DNA from: Tagaea sp965279565
Lineage (GTDB): Bacteria; Pseudomonadota; Alphaproteobacteria; CACIAM-22H2
Assembly (NCBI GenBank): GCA_965279565.1
Contig: OZ257249.1
Span: 3,224,001-3,288,000 of the forward strand
Direction: 5' to 3'
DNA: 64,000 bases
Each line of letters starts with the position of its first letter. Position 1 is the first letter of the stretch. Shown here one piece after another: positions 11,372-18,777 of this stretch. The translations under genes and the position numbers were made by a program. Below the pieces are notes generated by a model, which did no database searches, was not told the DNA's origin, and saw only the letters and a program-made list of their open reading frames with translations.

Positions 11372-11917
11372 ATGAACCTCGACAAGATCAGGATCGGCAC
11401 GAAACCGCCGCACGACGTGAACGTCGTGATCGAGATCCCGCTCGGCGGCGAACCGGTGAAGTACGAGATCGACAAGCGCTCCGGCGCGCTGTTCGTCGAC
11501 CGCTTCCTGCACACCGCGATGCACTATCCGGCGAATTACGGGTTCATCCCGCATACGCTGTCGGGCGACGGCGATCCGGTCGACGTGATCGTCGTGGGCC
11601 ATGTGCCGGTCGTGCCGGGGGCGGTCATCCGCTCGCGCCCCATCGGCGCCCTGCTGATGGAGGACGAAGCCGGGGCCGACGAGAAAATCCTGGCCGTCCC
11701 GGTCGACAAGCTGCACCCGTTCTATTCCGGCGTGCGCAGCTACAAGGACCTACCGCCGATCCTGATCGAGCAGATCGCCCATTTCTTCAAGCATTACAAA
11801 GATCTGGAGAAAGGAAAGTGGGTGACCATCGTCAAATGGGTCGACGAAAAGGGTGCCGGCAAGATGATCCTCGAAGGCATCGCCCGGGCTCGAAAGAAGT
11901 CAAAGAAGCGCCGCTAA
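11372..11917 (+). CDS. ppa: Inorganic pyrophosphatase (family I)
   Basis: This soluble enzyme hydrolyses pyrophosphate to two phosphates and so drives biosynthetic reactions forward. The 181-residue protein carries the metal-binding signature GDGDPVDVIVV and the active-site segments YEIDKRSGAL, MHYPANYGF and YSGVRSYKDLP. The basic C-terminus (RKKSKKRR) is typical. I chose ATG 11372, which is preceded by ggaggtgcgcc (GGAGG six bases away). It is divergent from the TPR glycosyltransferase. Confidence 0.96.
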   Translation: MNLDKIRIGTKPPHDVNVVIEIPLGGEPVKYEIDKRSGALFVDRFLHTAMHYPANYGFIPHTLSGDGDPVDVIVVGHVPVVPGAVIRSRPIGALLMEDEAGADEKILAVPVDKLHPFYSGVRSYKDLPPILIEQIAHFFKHYKDLEKGKWVTIVKWVDEKGAGKMILEGIARARKKSKKRR

Positions 11918-12031
11918 CAAACTGGAATTGAAGAAAATTAGATCGAATTTCGAAACGATACTTCGTGACTCGCGAACCAGCCGAGCGGACAATTTCTGCA
12001 TAACTGAATGCATCCGGTTGGAGAATCCCCG

Positions 12032-12259
12032 ATGGCGGTTTCAGCGGCAAACGGCGCTTCCGGTCTGACGGCAAGCTTCCTGCCCGTGCTCAAGGCCAGC
12101 CTCCAGCGCGGCGAAGAGCAGAACAGCGTCTCGCGCGAAGTCACGCAGACGATCGAGCAGCAAATCCAGTCCAGCATCTCGTCGGCGGCGAGCGACAACA
12201 ACGATGTTGCGAGCGTGGCGCTGACCGGCCGCGGCCAGAAGCTCGACATTTCGGCCTGA
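12032..12259 (+). CDS. Small uncharacterised protein, possibly motility-related
   Basis: The 75-residue protein is Ser/Ala/Gln-rich, predicted mostly helical, with no signal peptide or membrane segment. It ends GRGQKLDISA. This ending and the size recall the YjfB family of putative motility proteins, which end in a similar hydrophobic-Asp pattern, but the match is weak. I chose ATG 12032 because GGAGA lies seven bases upstream; ATG 12008 has no such site. It sits alone between ppa and the epimerase. CheZ 2 kb downstream fits a motility setting. Confidence 0.6.
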   Translation: MAVSAANGASGLTASFLPVLKASLQRGEEQNSVSREVTQTIEQQIQSSISSAASDNNDVASVALTGRGQKLDISA

Positions 12260-12274
12260 GCGTCCTGCGGATTT

Positions 12275-12290
12275 CTTGTCGCCTGACAAG
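12275..12290. other. Perfect 6-bp hairpin before the epimerase gene
   Basis: CTTGTC-GCCT-GACAAG forms a 6-bp stem with a 4-base loop in the 61-base gap between the small protein and the epimerase. There is no T-run after it, so it is not a standard terminator. It could be an operator or mRNA structure, or chance. Confidence 0.35.
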
Positions 12291-12320
12291 GTAGCGGCGC
12301 GACGTTAAGCTCGCGCCTGC

Positions 12321-13298
12321 ATGATTCGCGTCGTCGTACTCGGAGCTACCGGATTCGTCGGCCGCAACATGGCCGAAGCGTTCGCGGCCGACCCGGCCTG
12401 CTCGGTCGTCGGCATCCGGAACCGCCGGCCTTCCTTCGATCATCCCCGCATTTCCTGGATCGATGCCGACCTGACGACCGAAGCGGGCGTCGCGGCGGCG
12501 CTGACGGGTGCCGACGTCGTGATCCACGCGGCGGCAGCGACGGCAGGGTCGGGGGCCAATCTCGGCGATCCGCTGTCGATGATCGTCGACAACCAGGTCC
12601 TGAACGGCCGCGTCTTCGCGGCGGCGCATCGTCTGCGCGTGCCGCATGTCGTTTGGTTCTCATGCTCGGTCATGTATGCGTCCTCGTCGCGGCCCCAGCG
12701 CGAGACGGATTTCGATCCGGCGGCCGAACTCCATCCGGCCTATGCCGGCGTGGCGCTGACGAAGGTCTATTTCGAGCGCATGTGCGCCTGGTATGCCGGC
12801 TTCGGCACGACGCGCTACACCGTGCTGCGCCATTCCAACGTCTACGGGCCGCACGACAAGTACGATCTGGCACGCAGCCACGTATTCGGCGCCACGGTGA
12901 CCAAGGCGCTGACCTCGACCGACGGACGCCTCGTTCTGTGGGGCACGGGCAGGGCGGCGCGCGACCTGATCCATGTCGACGACCTGTACGCCGCTGTCCG
13001 CGCGGCCGTCCTCGGCCATCCGCGACCCTATGCGCTCTACAATGTCGGGGCCGGTCATGCGGTGACCACGCGCGAACTGGCCGAGCGCATCGTGCGCGCC
13101 GCGGGCCGGCCGCTCGAGATCGTCCTCGATGCGAGCCGCCCCACGATCGATACCGAACTCTCCCTCGACTGCACGCGCATCGCCGCGGAACTCGGCTGGC
13201 GGCCGCGCATCGGGCTCGACGAGGGGATCGCGCGCACGATCGCGTGGTGGCGCGAGAACCGGCCGCTCGAGCGGGCCACGCATCCGGGTGCCGAATGA
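12321..13298 (+). CDS. NAD-dependent sugar epimerase/reductase-like protein with substituted catalytic Tyr
   Basis: An extended short-chain dehydrogenase of 325 residues, closest in pattern to GDP-fucose synthase and related nucleotide-sugar enzymes. It has the NAD site GATGFVGRN (residues 8-16), the region SNVYGPHD, and the late segment LIHVDDLYAAV. The usual YxxxK catalytic pair is changed: Lys148 is preceded four residues earlier by Val144 (GVALTK), and the nearest tyrosine is Tyr141. Activity may therefore be altered or lost. The stop overlaps the next glycosyltransferase by four bases, so both probably act on one glycan. A flagellar glycan is an inference from context. Confidence 0.82.
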   Translation: MIRVVVLGATGFVGRNMAEAFAADPACSVVGIRNRRPSFDHPRISWIDADLTTEAGVAAALTGADVVIHAAAATAGSGANLGDPLSMIVDNQVLNGRVFAAAHRLRVPHVVWFSCSVMYASSSRPQRETDFDPAAELHPAYAGVALTKVYFERMCAWYAGFGTTRYTVLRHSNVYGPHDKYDLARSHVFGATVTKALTSTDGRLVLWGTGRAARDLIHVDDLYAAVRAAVLGHPRPYALYNVGAGHAVTTRELAERIVRAAGRPLEIVLDASRPTIDTELSLDCTRIAAELGWRPRIGLDEGIARTIAWWRENRPLERATHPGAE

Positions 13299-14212
13299 AA
13301 CTCAGCCTCGTCCTTCCCAGCCTGTTCCCGACGCTGATCGACGGCGCCATCGCCGCCGCGCACGAAGCGGCTGCCGACATCGAGCACGAGATCATCGTGG
13401 TCTCGCCCTACGAAATTTCGCGCCCCGGCGTGCGCTGGATTCCCGAGACCGCGCCACGCGGCTCGATCGCGGCCTGCAATCTGGGCTTCTCGCACGCAAG
13501 CGGCGACGTCATCGCGCTGATCGCGGACGACAACCGGCTGACACCGGGCGCCCTGCGCCTGTCGCTTGCCCATCTGACGGCGCGCGAGGCGTCGTGCCCG
13601 ACGCTGCTGCTCGGGTTCCCCCGGCAGGTGAATCACCTGACATTCGTCGGCTCGGTCTATGGCCGCTACTACCCATATTTCTTCGTGGCACGCCCCTCGA
13701 CGCTGGCGCACGTGGGTGGCGCGTTCGACGAAGGGTTCCGCAAACATTTCGCCGACCCCGATCTCGGCATGCGCATCTGGGCGGCCGGCGGGCGGTGCGA
13801 GATCGTGCGCGACGCCACGATCGTGGACGTGGATACGCGCGGGGCCGCCGGGACGGCACCCGACAAGGCGCTTGGTTCGCAGGCGGCGGACTTCGCGCGC
13901 TTCGCCGGGCGCTGGGGGTCGCAGTTCCCCGGATGGGGCGACCGGATGGACGGGATCAATCTCGATCTTGCCTTCGAGCTGCTGCCGCTGCTGGGCGATG
14001 GCGGCACGGTCGAGTTGCGCGATCCGGCCAAGATCGTCGATCTCAGGATCATCGGGGCGCTGACGATGATCTCGCTACATCACGGGGTTCCGGTCGGGAT
14101 GGGGCGAGCACTTCAGGCGCTGGAATATCTGCGCTGGCTGTCGGGCATCGCGCCCGATGTGCTCAACATCGTCGTGTCGGGCGGTAACCGGGCGACGCTG
14201 GCCCGGCCCTGA
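13295..14212 (+). CDS. Glycosyltransferase, family 2-like
   Basis: The 305-residue protein has a GT-A-type N-terminus: LSLVLPSLFPTL, then EIIVVSP, then the run GSIAACNLGFSHASGDVIAL, and the metal-binding IADDN (about residue 77). The later part has HFADPDLGMRIW in place of the usual acceptor-loop ED. No membrane helices are evident. ATG 13295 overlaps the epimerase stop (ATGA), indicating coupling. Donor and acceptor are unknown; a sugar made by the upstream epimerase-like protein is plausible. Confidence 0.75.
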   Translation: MKLSLVLPSLFPTLIDGAIAAAHEAAADIEHEIIVVSPYEISRPGVRWIPETAPRGSIAACNLGFSHASGDVIALIADDNRLTPGALRLSLAHLTAREASCPTLLLGFPRQVNHLTFVGSVYGRYYPYFFVARPSTLAHVGGAFDEGFRKHFADPDLGMRIWAAGGRCEIVRDATIVDVDTRGAAGTAPDKALGSQAADFARFAGRWGSQFPGWGDRMDGINLDLAFELLPLLGDGGTVELRDPAKIVDLRIIGALTMISLHHGVPVGMGRALQALEYLRWLSGIAPDVLNIVVSGGNRATLARP

Positions 14213-14328
14213 ACGCGCTTTTATCCCGCGCATTCGTCGAGTCGTTCGTGATAAAATAATTCCTGTCGGTCGGTAACGGGCTCGAGCTGTTGCCGTAAGG
14301 TATTGTATCCGCAGGGGTTTGACGGGAC

Positions 14329-15075
14329 ATGGCGCCGCCGCAAAAATCGGTTTTCACGGCAGAGAAGCTCCTGATGCGCGACGGGCGCATGGCGTCCAAC
14401 GGGGCGGCCGCGCCGGTTGTCGCCGCCGCGATGAACGGTGCGGCGCACGCCGACGACGGGCGCACGGCAGCCGCGATCGAAGGGCTGCGCGGCGACATAC
14501 AGGCCGTCGCGCGCAAGATCGACAGCTTCGTCAATCTCGACCATGGCGAGATCGACCGCGTGCGCAACGAAGTGCTCGGCATCGCCAGCCGCATCGAGCA
14601 GACCAAGCGCGAGATCGGCGCGCTCAAGCATCCGCTCGCGCGCGAAGACAAGCTGTCGAGCGCGTCGATGGAGCTTTCGGCCGTCGTCGCGCAGACCGAG
14701 GACGCGACTTCGCGCATCTTCGACGGCGTGGAACGCATCGAGGAGATCTCGCGCGAGGTCCGCGCGATGAACATCGACGAGTTCGCGAAGGATCGCGTCT
14801 CGGAAATCTCGGACATGTGCACGAATATCATCGAGGCCTGCTCGTTCCAGGACTTGACCGGCCAGCGCATCAACAAGGTCGTGCGCACGCTCGCCTTCAT
14901 CGAGGAGCGCGTGCAGAAGATGCTCGAAATCTGGGGACCGTCGGAGATCGAGCGACTGCCGGTTTCCGACGACGACGCGCTCCAGATCAAGGATACCGGC
15001 GGCGTGGTGCTGCACGGGCCGCAGGATGCGGACAAGACCAACTCCCAGGCGGATATCGACAAGCTGTTCGACTGA
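14329..15075 (+). CDS. cheZ: Chemotaxis protein phosphatase CheZ
   Basis: CheZ dephosphorylates CheY-P and so resets the flagellar motor signal. The 248-residue protein has the active-site segment SFQDLTGQRINKVV, with Asp175 and Gln179 at the positions of E. coli Asp143 and Gln147. Long coiled helices come before it (~50-165). The C-terminal SQADIDKLFD matches the CheY-binding tail. CheZ occurs in several Rhodospirillales-type alphaproteobacteria. The 116 bases upstream are A/T-richer than the surroundings and probably hold the promoter, though I find no clear sigma motif. Confidence 0.9.
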   Translation: MAPPQKSVFTAEKLLMRDGRMASNGAAAPVVAAAMNGAAHADDGRTAAAIEGLRGDIQAVARKIDSFVNLDHGEIDRVRNEVLGIASRIEQTKREIGALKHPLAREDKLSSASMELSAVVAQTEDATSRIFDGVERIEEISREVRAMNIDEFAKDRVSEISDMCTNIIEACSFQDLTGQRINKVVRTLAFIEERVQKMLEIWGPSEIERLPVSDDDALQIKDTGGVVLHGPQDADKTNSQADIDKLFD

Positions 15076-15076
15076 C

Positions 15077-15343
15077 ATGAGCGACACACCCGACATGCTG
15101 CTGGCCAAGGCGATCCGCAAGGCCGACACCCGCTACTTCTTCGAGGATTATACGAAGCAGGCCCAGGCCGCGATCGAGGCGCTCGAACGCGCGGGTTTCA
15201 TGATCGTCCCGAAGGTGCCCACGCGCGAGATGTTCGACGCCGCCAAGAAGGCGATCGTCTACGGACAGAACAAGCCGGGCAACATCGTGCTGCCGATCTG
15301 GGAAGCGATGGTCGACGCGGCCCCGGGACCCTACGGCGACTGA
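15077..15343 (+). CDS. Conserved small protein after cheZ, function unknown
   Basis: An 88-residue soluble protein starting one base after the cheZ stop and so very likely co-transcribed. It is rich in charged helical sequence (AIRKADTRYFFEDYTKQ) and ends with a hydrophobic block (NIVLPIWEAMVDAA). I recognise no domain. Position suggests a link with chemotaxis or motility, but this is only context. The last 13 bases overlap the convergent lipoprotein gene. Confidence 0.7.
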   Translation: MSDTPDMLLAKAIRKADTRYFFEDYTKQAQAAIEALERAGFMIVPKVPTREMFDAAKKAIVYGQNKPGNIVLPIWEAMVDAAPGPYGD

Positions 15344-15819
15344 CGGATCGGAAGGCGTTCGGGCATGCGCGGTCGCTGTCCCGGGCTGAGGCGCATCAGA
15401 CGCGTCGTCGGACTCGCACTGACCAGCGTGTATCCATAGGCCGCCGTGCGCCCCTGCGCGTCGAGGGCGGCGACCTCGATGCGGATGCTGAAACTCTGCG
15501 TCTCGCCCGGGCATATGCCGCGATAGCCGTCGAGCCCGCCCTCGGGAATCTCGCTGCCCTCGACCGAAACGTCGAACTCGGTCGGCGGCGCGTAGAGGAC
15601 GCTCATGTTGGTCATCCGGACGCGGTAGCGGCCCGTTCCCGGTCCCTCGTCGAGCGCGATCGGCGGCGACACGCCGAGTGAGCAAAGGTGCCGGATATCG
15701 AGGAAGCTGCGCACGCCCATACGGCGCACGCCGGCGGGGCCTGGCTCGGCGACCGTGCAGCCGGCGACGGCAAGCAGAAGGACGGCAGCGAGCGCCGTTC
15801 GTAAGGTTCCCAAATGCAT
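15331..15819 (-). CDS. Uncharacterised lipoprotein
   Basis: A 162-residue protein with a lipoprotein signal peptide: hydrophobic residues 7-19 and the lipobox LAVAGC, giving a lipidated Cys21. The mature part is beta-rich (YRVRMTNMSVLYAPPTEF) with two more cysteines (LCSLG, GICPGE) that could pair in the periplasm. No known domain is recognised. It is convergent with the preceding gene and divergent from the LhgO-like gene 54 bases away. Confidence 0.7.
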   Translation of the reverse strand: MHLGTLRTALAAVLLLAVAGCTVAEPGPAGVRRMGVRSFLDIRHLCSLGVSPPIALDEGPGTGRYRVRMTNMSVLYAPPTEFDVSVEGSEIPEGGLDGYRGICPGETQSFSIRIEVAALDAQGRTAAYGYTLVSASPTTRLMRLSPGQRPRMPERLPIRQSP

Positions 15820-15872
15820 GGGACTGTTCTACCTTGCCCGTCCGATTTGGCAAACTGGGTTCGAAACCGGGC

Positions 15873-16991
15873 ATGAGTTCCACTGAATCTGCCGACTGCG
15901 TCGTCATCGGCGCCGGCGTCGTCGGTCTGGCTGTTGCCCGGGAACTGGCGCTGCAAGGGCGCGACGTCGTCGTTCTGGAGGCCGCCGACGCGATCGGCAC
16001 CGAGACGTCCTCGCGCAACAGCGAAGTGGTCCATGCGGGCATCTATTATCCGACTGGCAGCCTGAAGGCGCGCCACTGCGTGGCGGGCAAGAAATTCATC
16101 TACGAATTCTGCGCCGAACGCGGGATCGAGTGCCTGCACCGGACCAAGCTGATCGTCGCAACGACGCAGGAGCAGATCGGCTATCTCGAGAAGCTGAAGG
16201 CGCAGGGCGAGGCGAACGGCGTTCACGATCTGCGCATGCTCGATGCCGCCGAGGCGAGGAAGCTGGAACCGGAACTCGTCTGCGTGGCCGCACTGCTGTC
16301 GCCATCGACCGGCATCGTCGACAGCCACGCCTTGATGCTCGCCTTCCAGGGCGATGCCGAGGGGCGCGGCGCCATGATCGCGTTCGAGACGCCGGTCGTC
16401 GGCGGATCGGTCGCCAACGACGGCATCGTCGTCGAGACGGGCGGGTCCGCACCCATGCGCCTCAAGGCGCGCACGCTCGTCAACGCCGCGGGGCTGGGGG
16501 CGATGAAGATCGCGCATGCGATCGACGGCATTCCGGGTTCCTCGATCCCGCCGCTGCACTACGCCAAGGGCAACTATTTCGCTCTGCAGGGGCGCACGCC
16601 GTTCTCGCGACTGATCTATCCCGTCCCCGAAAAAGGTGGGCTCGGCGTGCACATCACGATTGACCTGGCCGGGCAGGCCCGCTTCGGGCCCGATGTGGAA
16701 TGGGTCGACGCCCTCGAATACGACGTCGATCCGCGGCGGGCGGACGTCTTCTACGCCGAGGTCCGCCGCTACTGGCCGGGCCTGGCGGACGGCGCACTCG
16801 TCCCGTCCTATTCCGGCATCCGGCCCAAGATCGTGCCGAAAGGTGCGCCGAACCCCGATTTCGTGATCCAGGGTCCCGAAACGCATGGCGTTCCGGGGCT
16901 GGTGGCGCTCTACGGGATCGAATCGCCGGGGCTGACCTCGTCGCCGTCGATCGCCCAACATGTTGCCCGCATCTGCGCGGAAATGTCGTAA
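15873..16991 (+). CDS. FAD-dependent oxidoreductase, L-2-hydroxyglutarate oxidase-like
   Basis: A DAO-family flavoenzyme of 372 residues. It has the Rossmann motif VVIGAGVVGLAVARELA (residues ~9-25) and ETSSRNSEVVHAGIYY (~47-62), the diagnostic segment shared with LhgO/L2HGDH. The C-terminal GLVALYGIESPGLTSS closes the FAD site. LhgO oxidises L-2-hydroxyglutarate to 2-oxoglutarate and feeds electrons to the quinone pool; related members oxidise other 2-hydroxy acids. ATG 15873 is the family start. It heads a same-strand cluster with an aldolase and a D-2-hydroxyacid dehydrogenase. Confidence 0.85.
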   Translation: MSSTESADCVVIGAGVVGLAVARELALQGRDVVVLEAADAIGTETSSRNSEVVHAGIYYPTGSLKARHCVAGKKFIYEFCAERGIECLHRTKLIVATTQEQIGYLEKLKAQGEANGVHDLRMLDAAEARKLEPELVCVAALLSPSTGIVDSHALMLAFQGDAEGRGAMIAFETPVVGGSVANDGIVVETGGSAPMRLKARTLVNAAGLGAMKIAHAIDGIPGSSIPPLHYAKGNYFALQGRTPFSRLIYPVPEKGGLGVHITIDLAGQARFGPDVEWVDALEYDVDPRRADVFYAEVRRYWPGLADGALVPSYSGIRPKIVPKGAPNPDFVIQGPETHGVPGLVALYGIESPGLTSSPSIAQHVARICAEMS

Positions 16992-17024
16992 AAAGCCTGA
17001 AGTCCCAAGGGAAGGAAGACGTCG

Positions 17025-17789
17025 ATGGAAATGCCGGTCAACGCGTTCAAGAAGGCCCTCAAGGAGGGCAAGCAGCAGATCGGCCTGTGGTCGACCTTGT
17101 GCTCGGACATCGGGACCGAGGGCATCGGCGGTGCCGGCTTCGACTGGGTCCTGCTCGACACCGAGCATTCGCCCAACGAGCTGCCGGGGCTGGTCAACCA
17201 GCTCCAGGCGCTGAAGGGCGGGACCGCCACGCCGATCGTGCGCCCGGCCTGGAACGACGCGGTGCTGCTCAAGCGCCTGCTCGACATCGGCTTCCAGTCG
17301 GTCCTGATCCCGTTCGTCCAGACGCCCGAAGAGGCGCGCAAGGCGGTCGAGGCGACGCGCTATCCGCCGCAGGGGATCCGCGGCGTATCGACGTCGGCGC
17401 GCGCGTCGAACTTCGGTCGCGTGACCGACTATCTCAAGAAGGCGAACGAGCAGATCTGCGTGCTCGTCCAGGTCGAGACGACCGAAGCGCTGGCCCGCAT
17501 CGGCGAGATCGCGGCGGTCGACGGCGTCGACGGCGTGTTCATCGGTCCGTCGGACCTCGCCGCCTCGATGGGCCATCTCGGCAATTTCCAGCATCCCGAC
17601 GTGCAGAAGGCGATCTCGGAAGCGATCAAGCCGATCAAGGCCGCGGGCAAGGCCGGCGGCTACCTGACCGGGAACGAGGATGAGGCCAAGAAGCGCCTCG
17701 CCGAAGGCTTCCAGTTCGTCGCGGTCGGCAGCGATTTCGGCATCATGCTGAAGGCCGCCGACGGCCTCGCCAAGCGCTTCAAGGGCTGA
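17025..17789 (+). CDS. HpcH/HpaI-family class II aldolase
   Basis: The 254-residue aldolase cleaves 4-hydroxy-2-oxo acids to pyruvate and an aldehyde (HpaI, YfaU/RhmA type). Metal and substrate residues are seen in LLDTEHSPN, VQVETTEAL (Glu) and FIGPSDLAASMG (Asp). GGYLTGNEDEA, near the end, is also typical. A GGAAGG ribosome site stands seven to ten bases before ATG 17025. The gene lies 33 bases after the LhgO-like gene and 14 before the hydroxyacid dehydrogenase. Together they could process a 2-oxo/2-hydroxy sugar acid, but the substrate is unknown. Confidence 0.88.
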   Translation: MEMPVNAFKKALKEGKQQIGLWSTLCSDIGTEGIGGAGFDWVLLDTEHSPNELPGLVNQLQALKGGTATPIVRPAWNDAVLLKRLLDIGFQSVLIPFVQTPEEARKAVEATRYPPQGIRGVSTSARASNFGRVTDYLKKANEQICVLVQVETTEALARIGEIAAVDGVDGVFIGPSDLAASMGHLGNFQHPDVQKAISEAIKPIKAAGKAGGYLTGNEDEAKKRLAEGFQFVAVGSDFGIMLKAADGLAKRFKG

Positions 17790-17803
17790 AGGAGACATTC
17801 CCC

Positions 17804-18751
17804 ATGGCTGCCAAACCCGACATCATTTCCGGCGGTCCGCTGCCGCTCAACTGCGGCGACCGGATGGTCGAGCGTTTCACGGTCCACAAGCTGCCGCCCG
17901 AGCCGGAGCGCCCGGCCTTTTTCGCGGCGCTGAAGGACAAGGTGCGTTTCCTGCAGTGGAGCGGCTCGATCAAGACCGGACCCGCGATCATGGACGCGCT
18001 GCCGAAGCTGGAGCTGATCTCGTGCTTCGGCGTGGGCTACGACGGCATCGACGTGCCCGCCGCGACCGCGCGCAAGATCGCCGTCACGAACACGCCCGAC
18101 GTGCTCAACGACTGCGTCGCCGACACGGCGATCGGACTCGTGCTCAACATCATGCGCCGCTTCGTCGCGGCCGACAGGTACGTGCGCGTCGGCGACTGGG
18201 TCTCCAAGGGCATGCAGCCGCTGACCACGTCGGTCCACCACAAGAAAATCGGCATCGTCGGTCTCGGCCGCATCGGCAAGACCATCGCGAAGCGTGCGCT
18301 CGGCTTCGACATGGAGGTCGGGTATTTCGGCAGGAACAAGCAGGCCGGCGTGCCGTTCCGCTATTTCGACAAGCTCGCCGACATGGCCGTCTGGTGCGAC
18401 GTGATGGTGGTCATCACGCCGGGCGGGGCGGAAACGAAGAACTTGATCGACGCGAAGATCCTCGATGCACTCGGCCCCAAGGGTTATCTCGTCAACGTCT
18501 CACGCGGGTCCGTCGTCGACGAGCCTGCGCTGATCGCGGCCCTCAAAGCCAACCGCATCGCAGGGGCGGGCCTCGACGTGTTCGCCGACGAACCGCGCGT
18601 GCCGGCCGAACTGATCGCACTCGACAATGTCGTGCTCGCGCCGCACGTCGCCTCGGCGACGGTCGAGACCCGCAAGGCGATGGGTGATCTCGTGGTCGAC
18701 AACCTGATCTGTGCCGCCGAAGGCAAGCCGCTTCTGACGCGGGTCAACTAG
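17804..18751 (+). CDS. D-2-hydroxyacid dehydrogenase (glyoxylate/hydroxypyruvate reductase-like)
   Basis: A 315-residue NAD(P)-dependent dehydrogenase that reduces 2-oxo acids to D-2-hydroxy acids, or the reverse. The nucleotide motif GIVGLGRIGK lies around residue 150. The catalytic triad is seen as Arg in NVSRGSV, Glu in FADEPRVP and His in APHVASAT. The ribosome site GAAGGAG is ten bases upstream. It follows the aldolase directly and probably shares its transcript. Confidence 0.9.
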   Translation: MAAKPDIISGGPLPLNCGDRMVERFTVHKLPPEPERPAFFAALKDKVRFLQWSGSIKTGPAIMDALPKLELISCFGVGYDGIDVPAATARKIAVTNTPDVLNDCVADTAIGLVLNIMRRFVAADRYVRVGDWVSKGMQPLTTSVHHKKIGIVGLGRIGKTIAKRALGFDMEVGYFGRNKQAGVPFRYFDKLADMAVWCDVMVVITPGGAETKNLIDAKILDALGPKGYLVNVSRGSVVDEPALIAALKANRIAGAGLDVFADEPRVPAELIALDNVVLAPHVASATVETRKAMGDLVVDNLICAAEGKPLLTRVN

Positions 18752-18764
18752 AACACACGGGCAC

Positions 18765-18769
18765 GGGAG
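18765..18769 (+). promoter_or_regulatory. Ribosome site that decides the start of the DMGDH-like gene
   Basis: GGGAG at 18765-18769 lies eight bases before ATG 18778. The alternative in-frame GTG at 18769 overlaps this site and would lack a ribosome site of its own, so ATG 18778 is preferred. Confidence 0.6.
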
Positions 18770-18777
18770 TGGCGGGC

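Noticed and set aside
8866..11931. Very long frame antisense to the TPR glycosyltransferase and running through ppa
   Set aside because: The translation has no domain and is typical antisense composition; the TPR-GT41 and ppa frames explain the DNA.
15612..17798. Long frame antisense to the LhgO-like and aldolase genes
   Set aside because: Spans two real genes in opposite direction with no domain.
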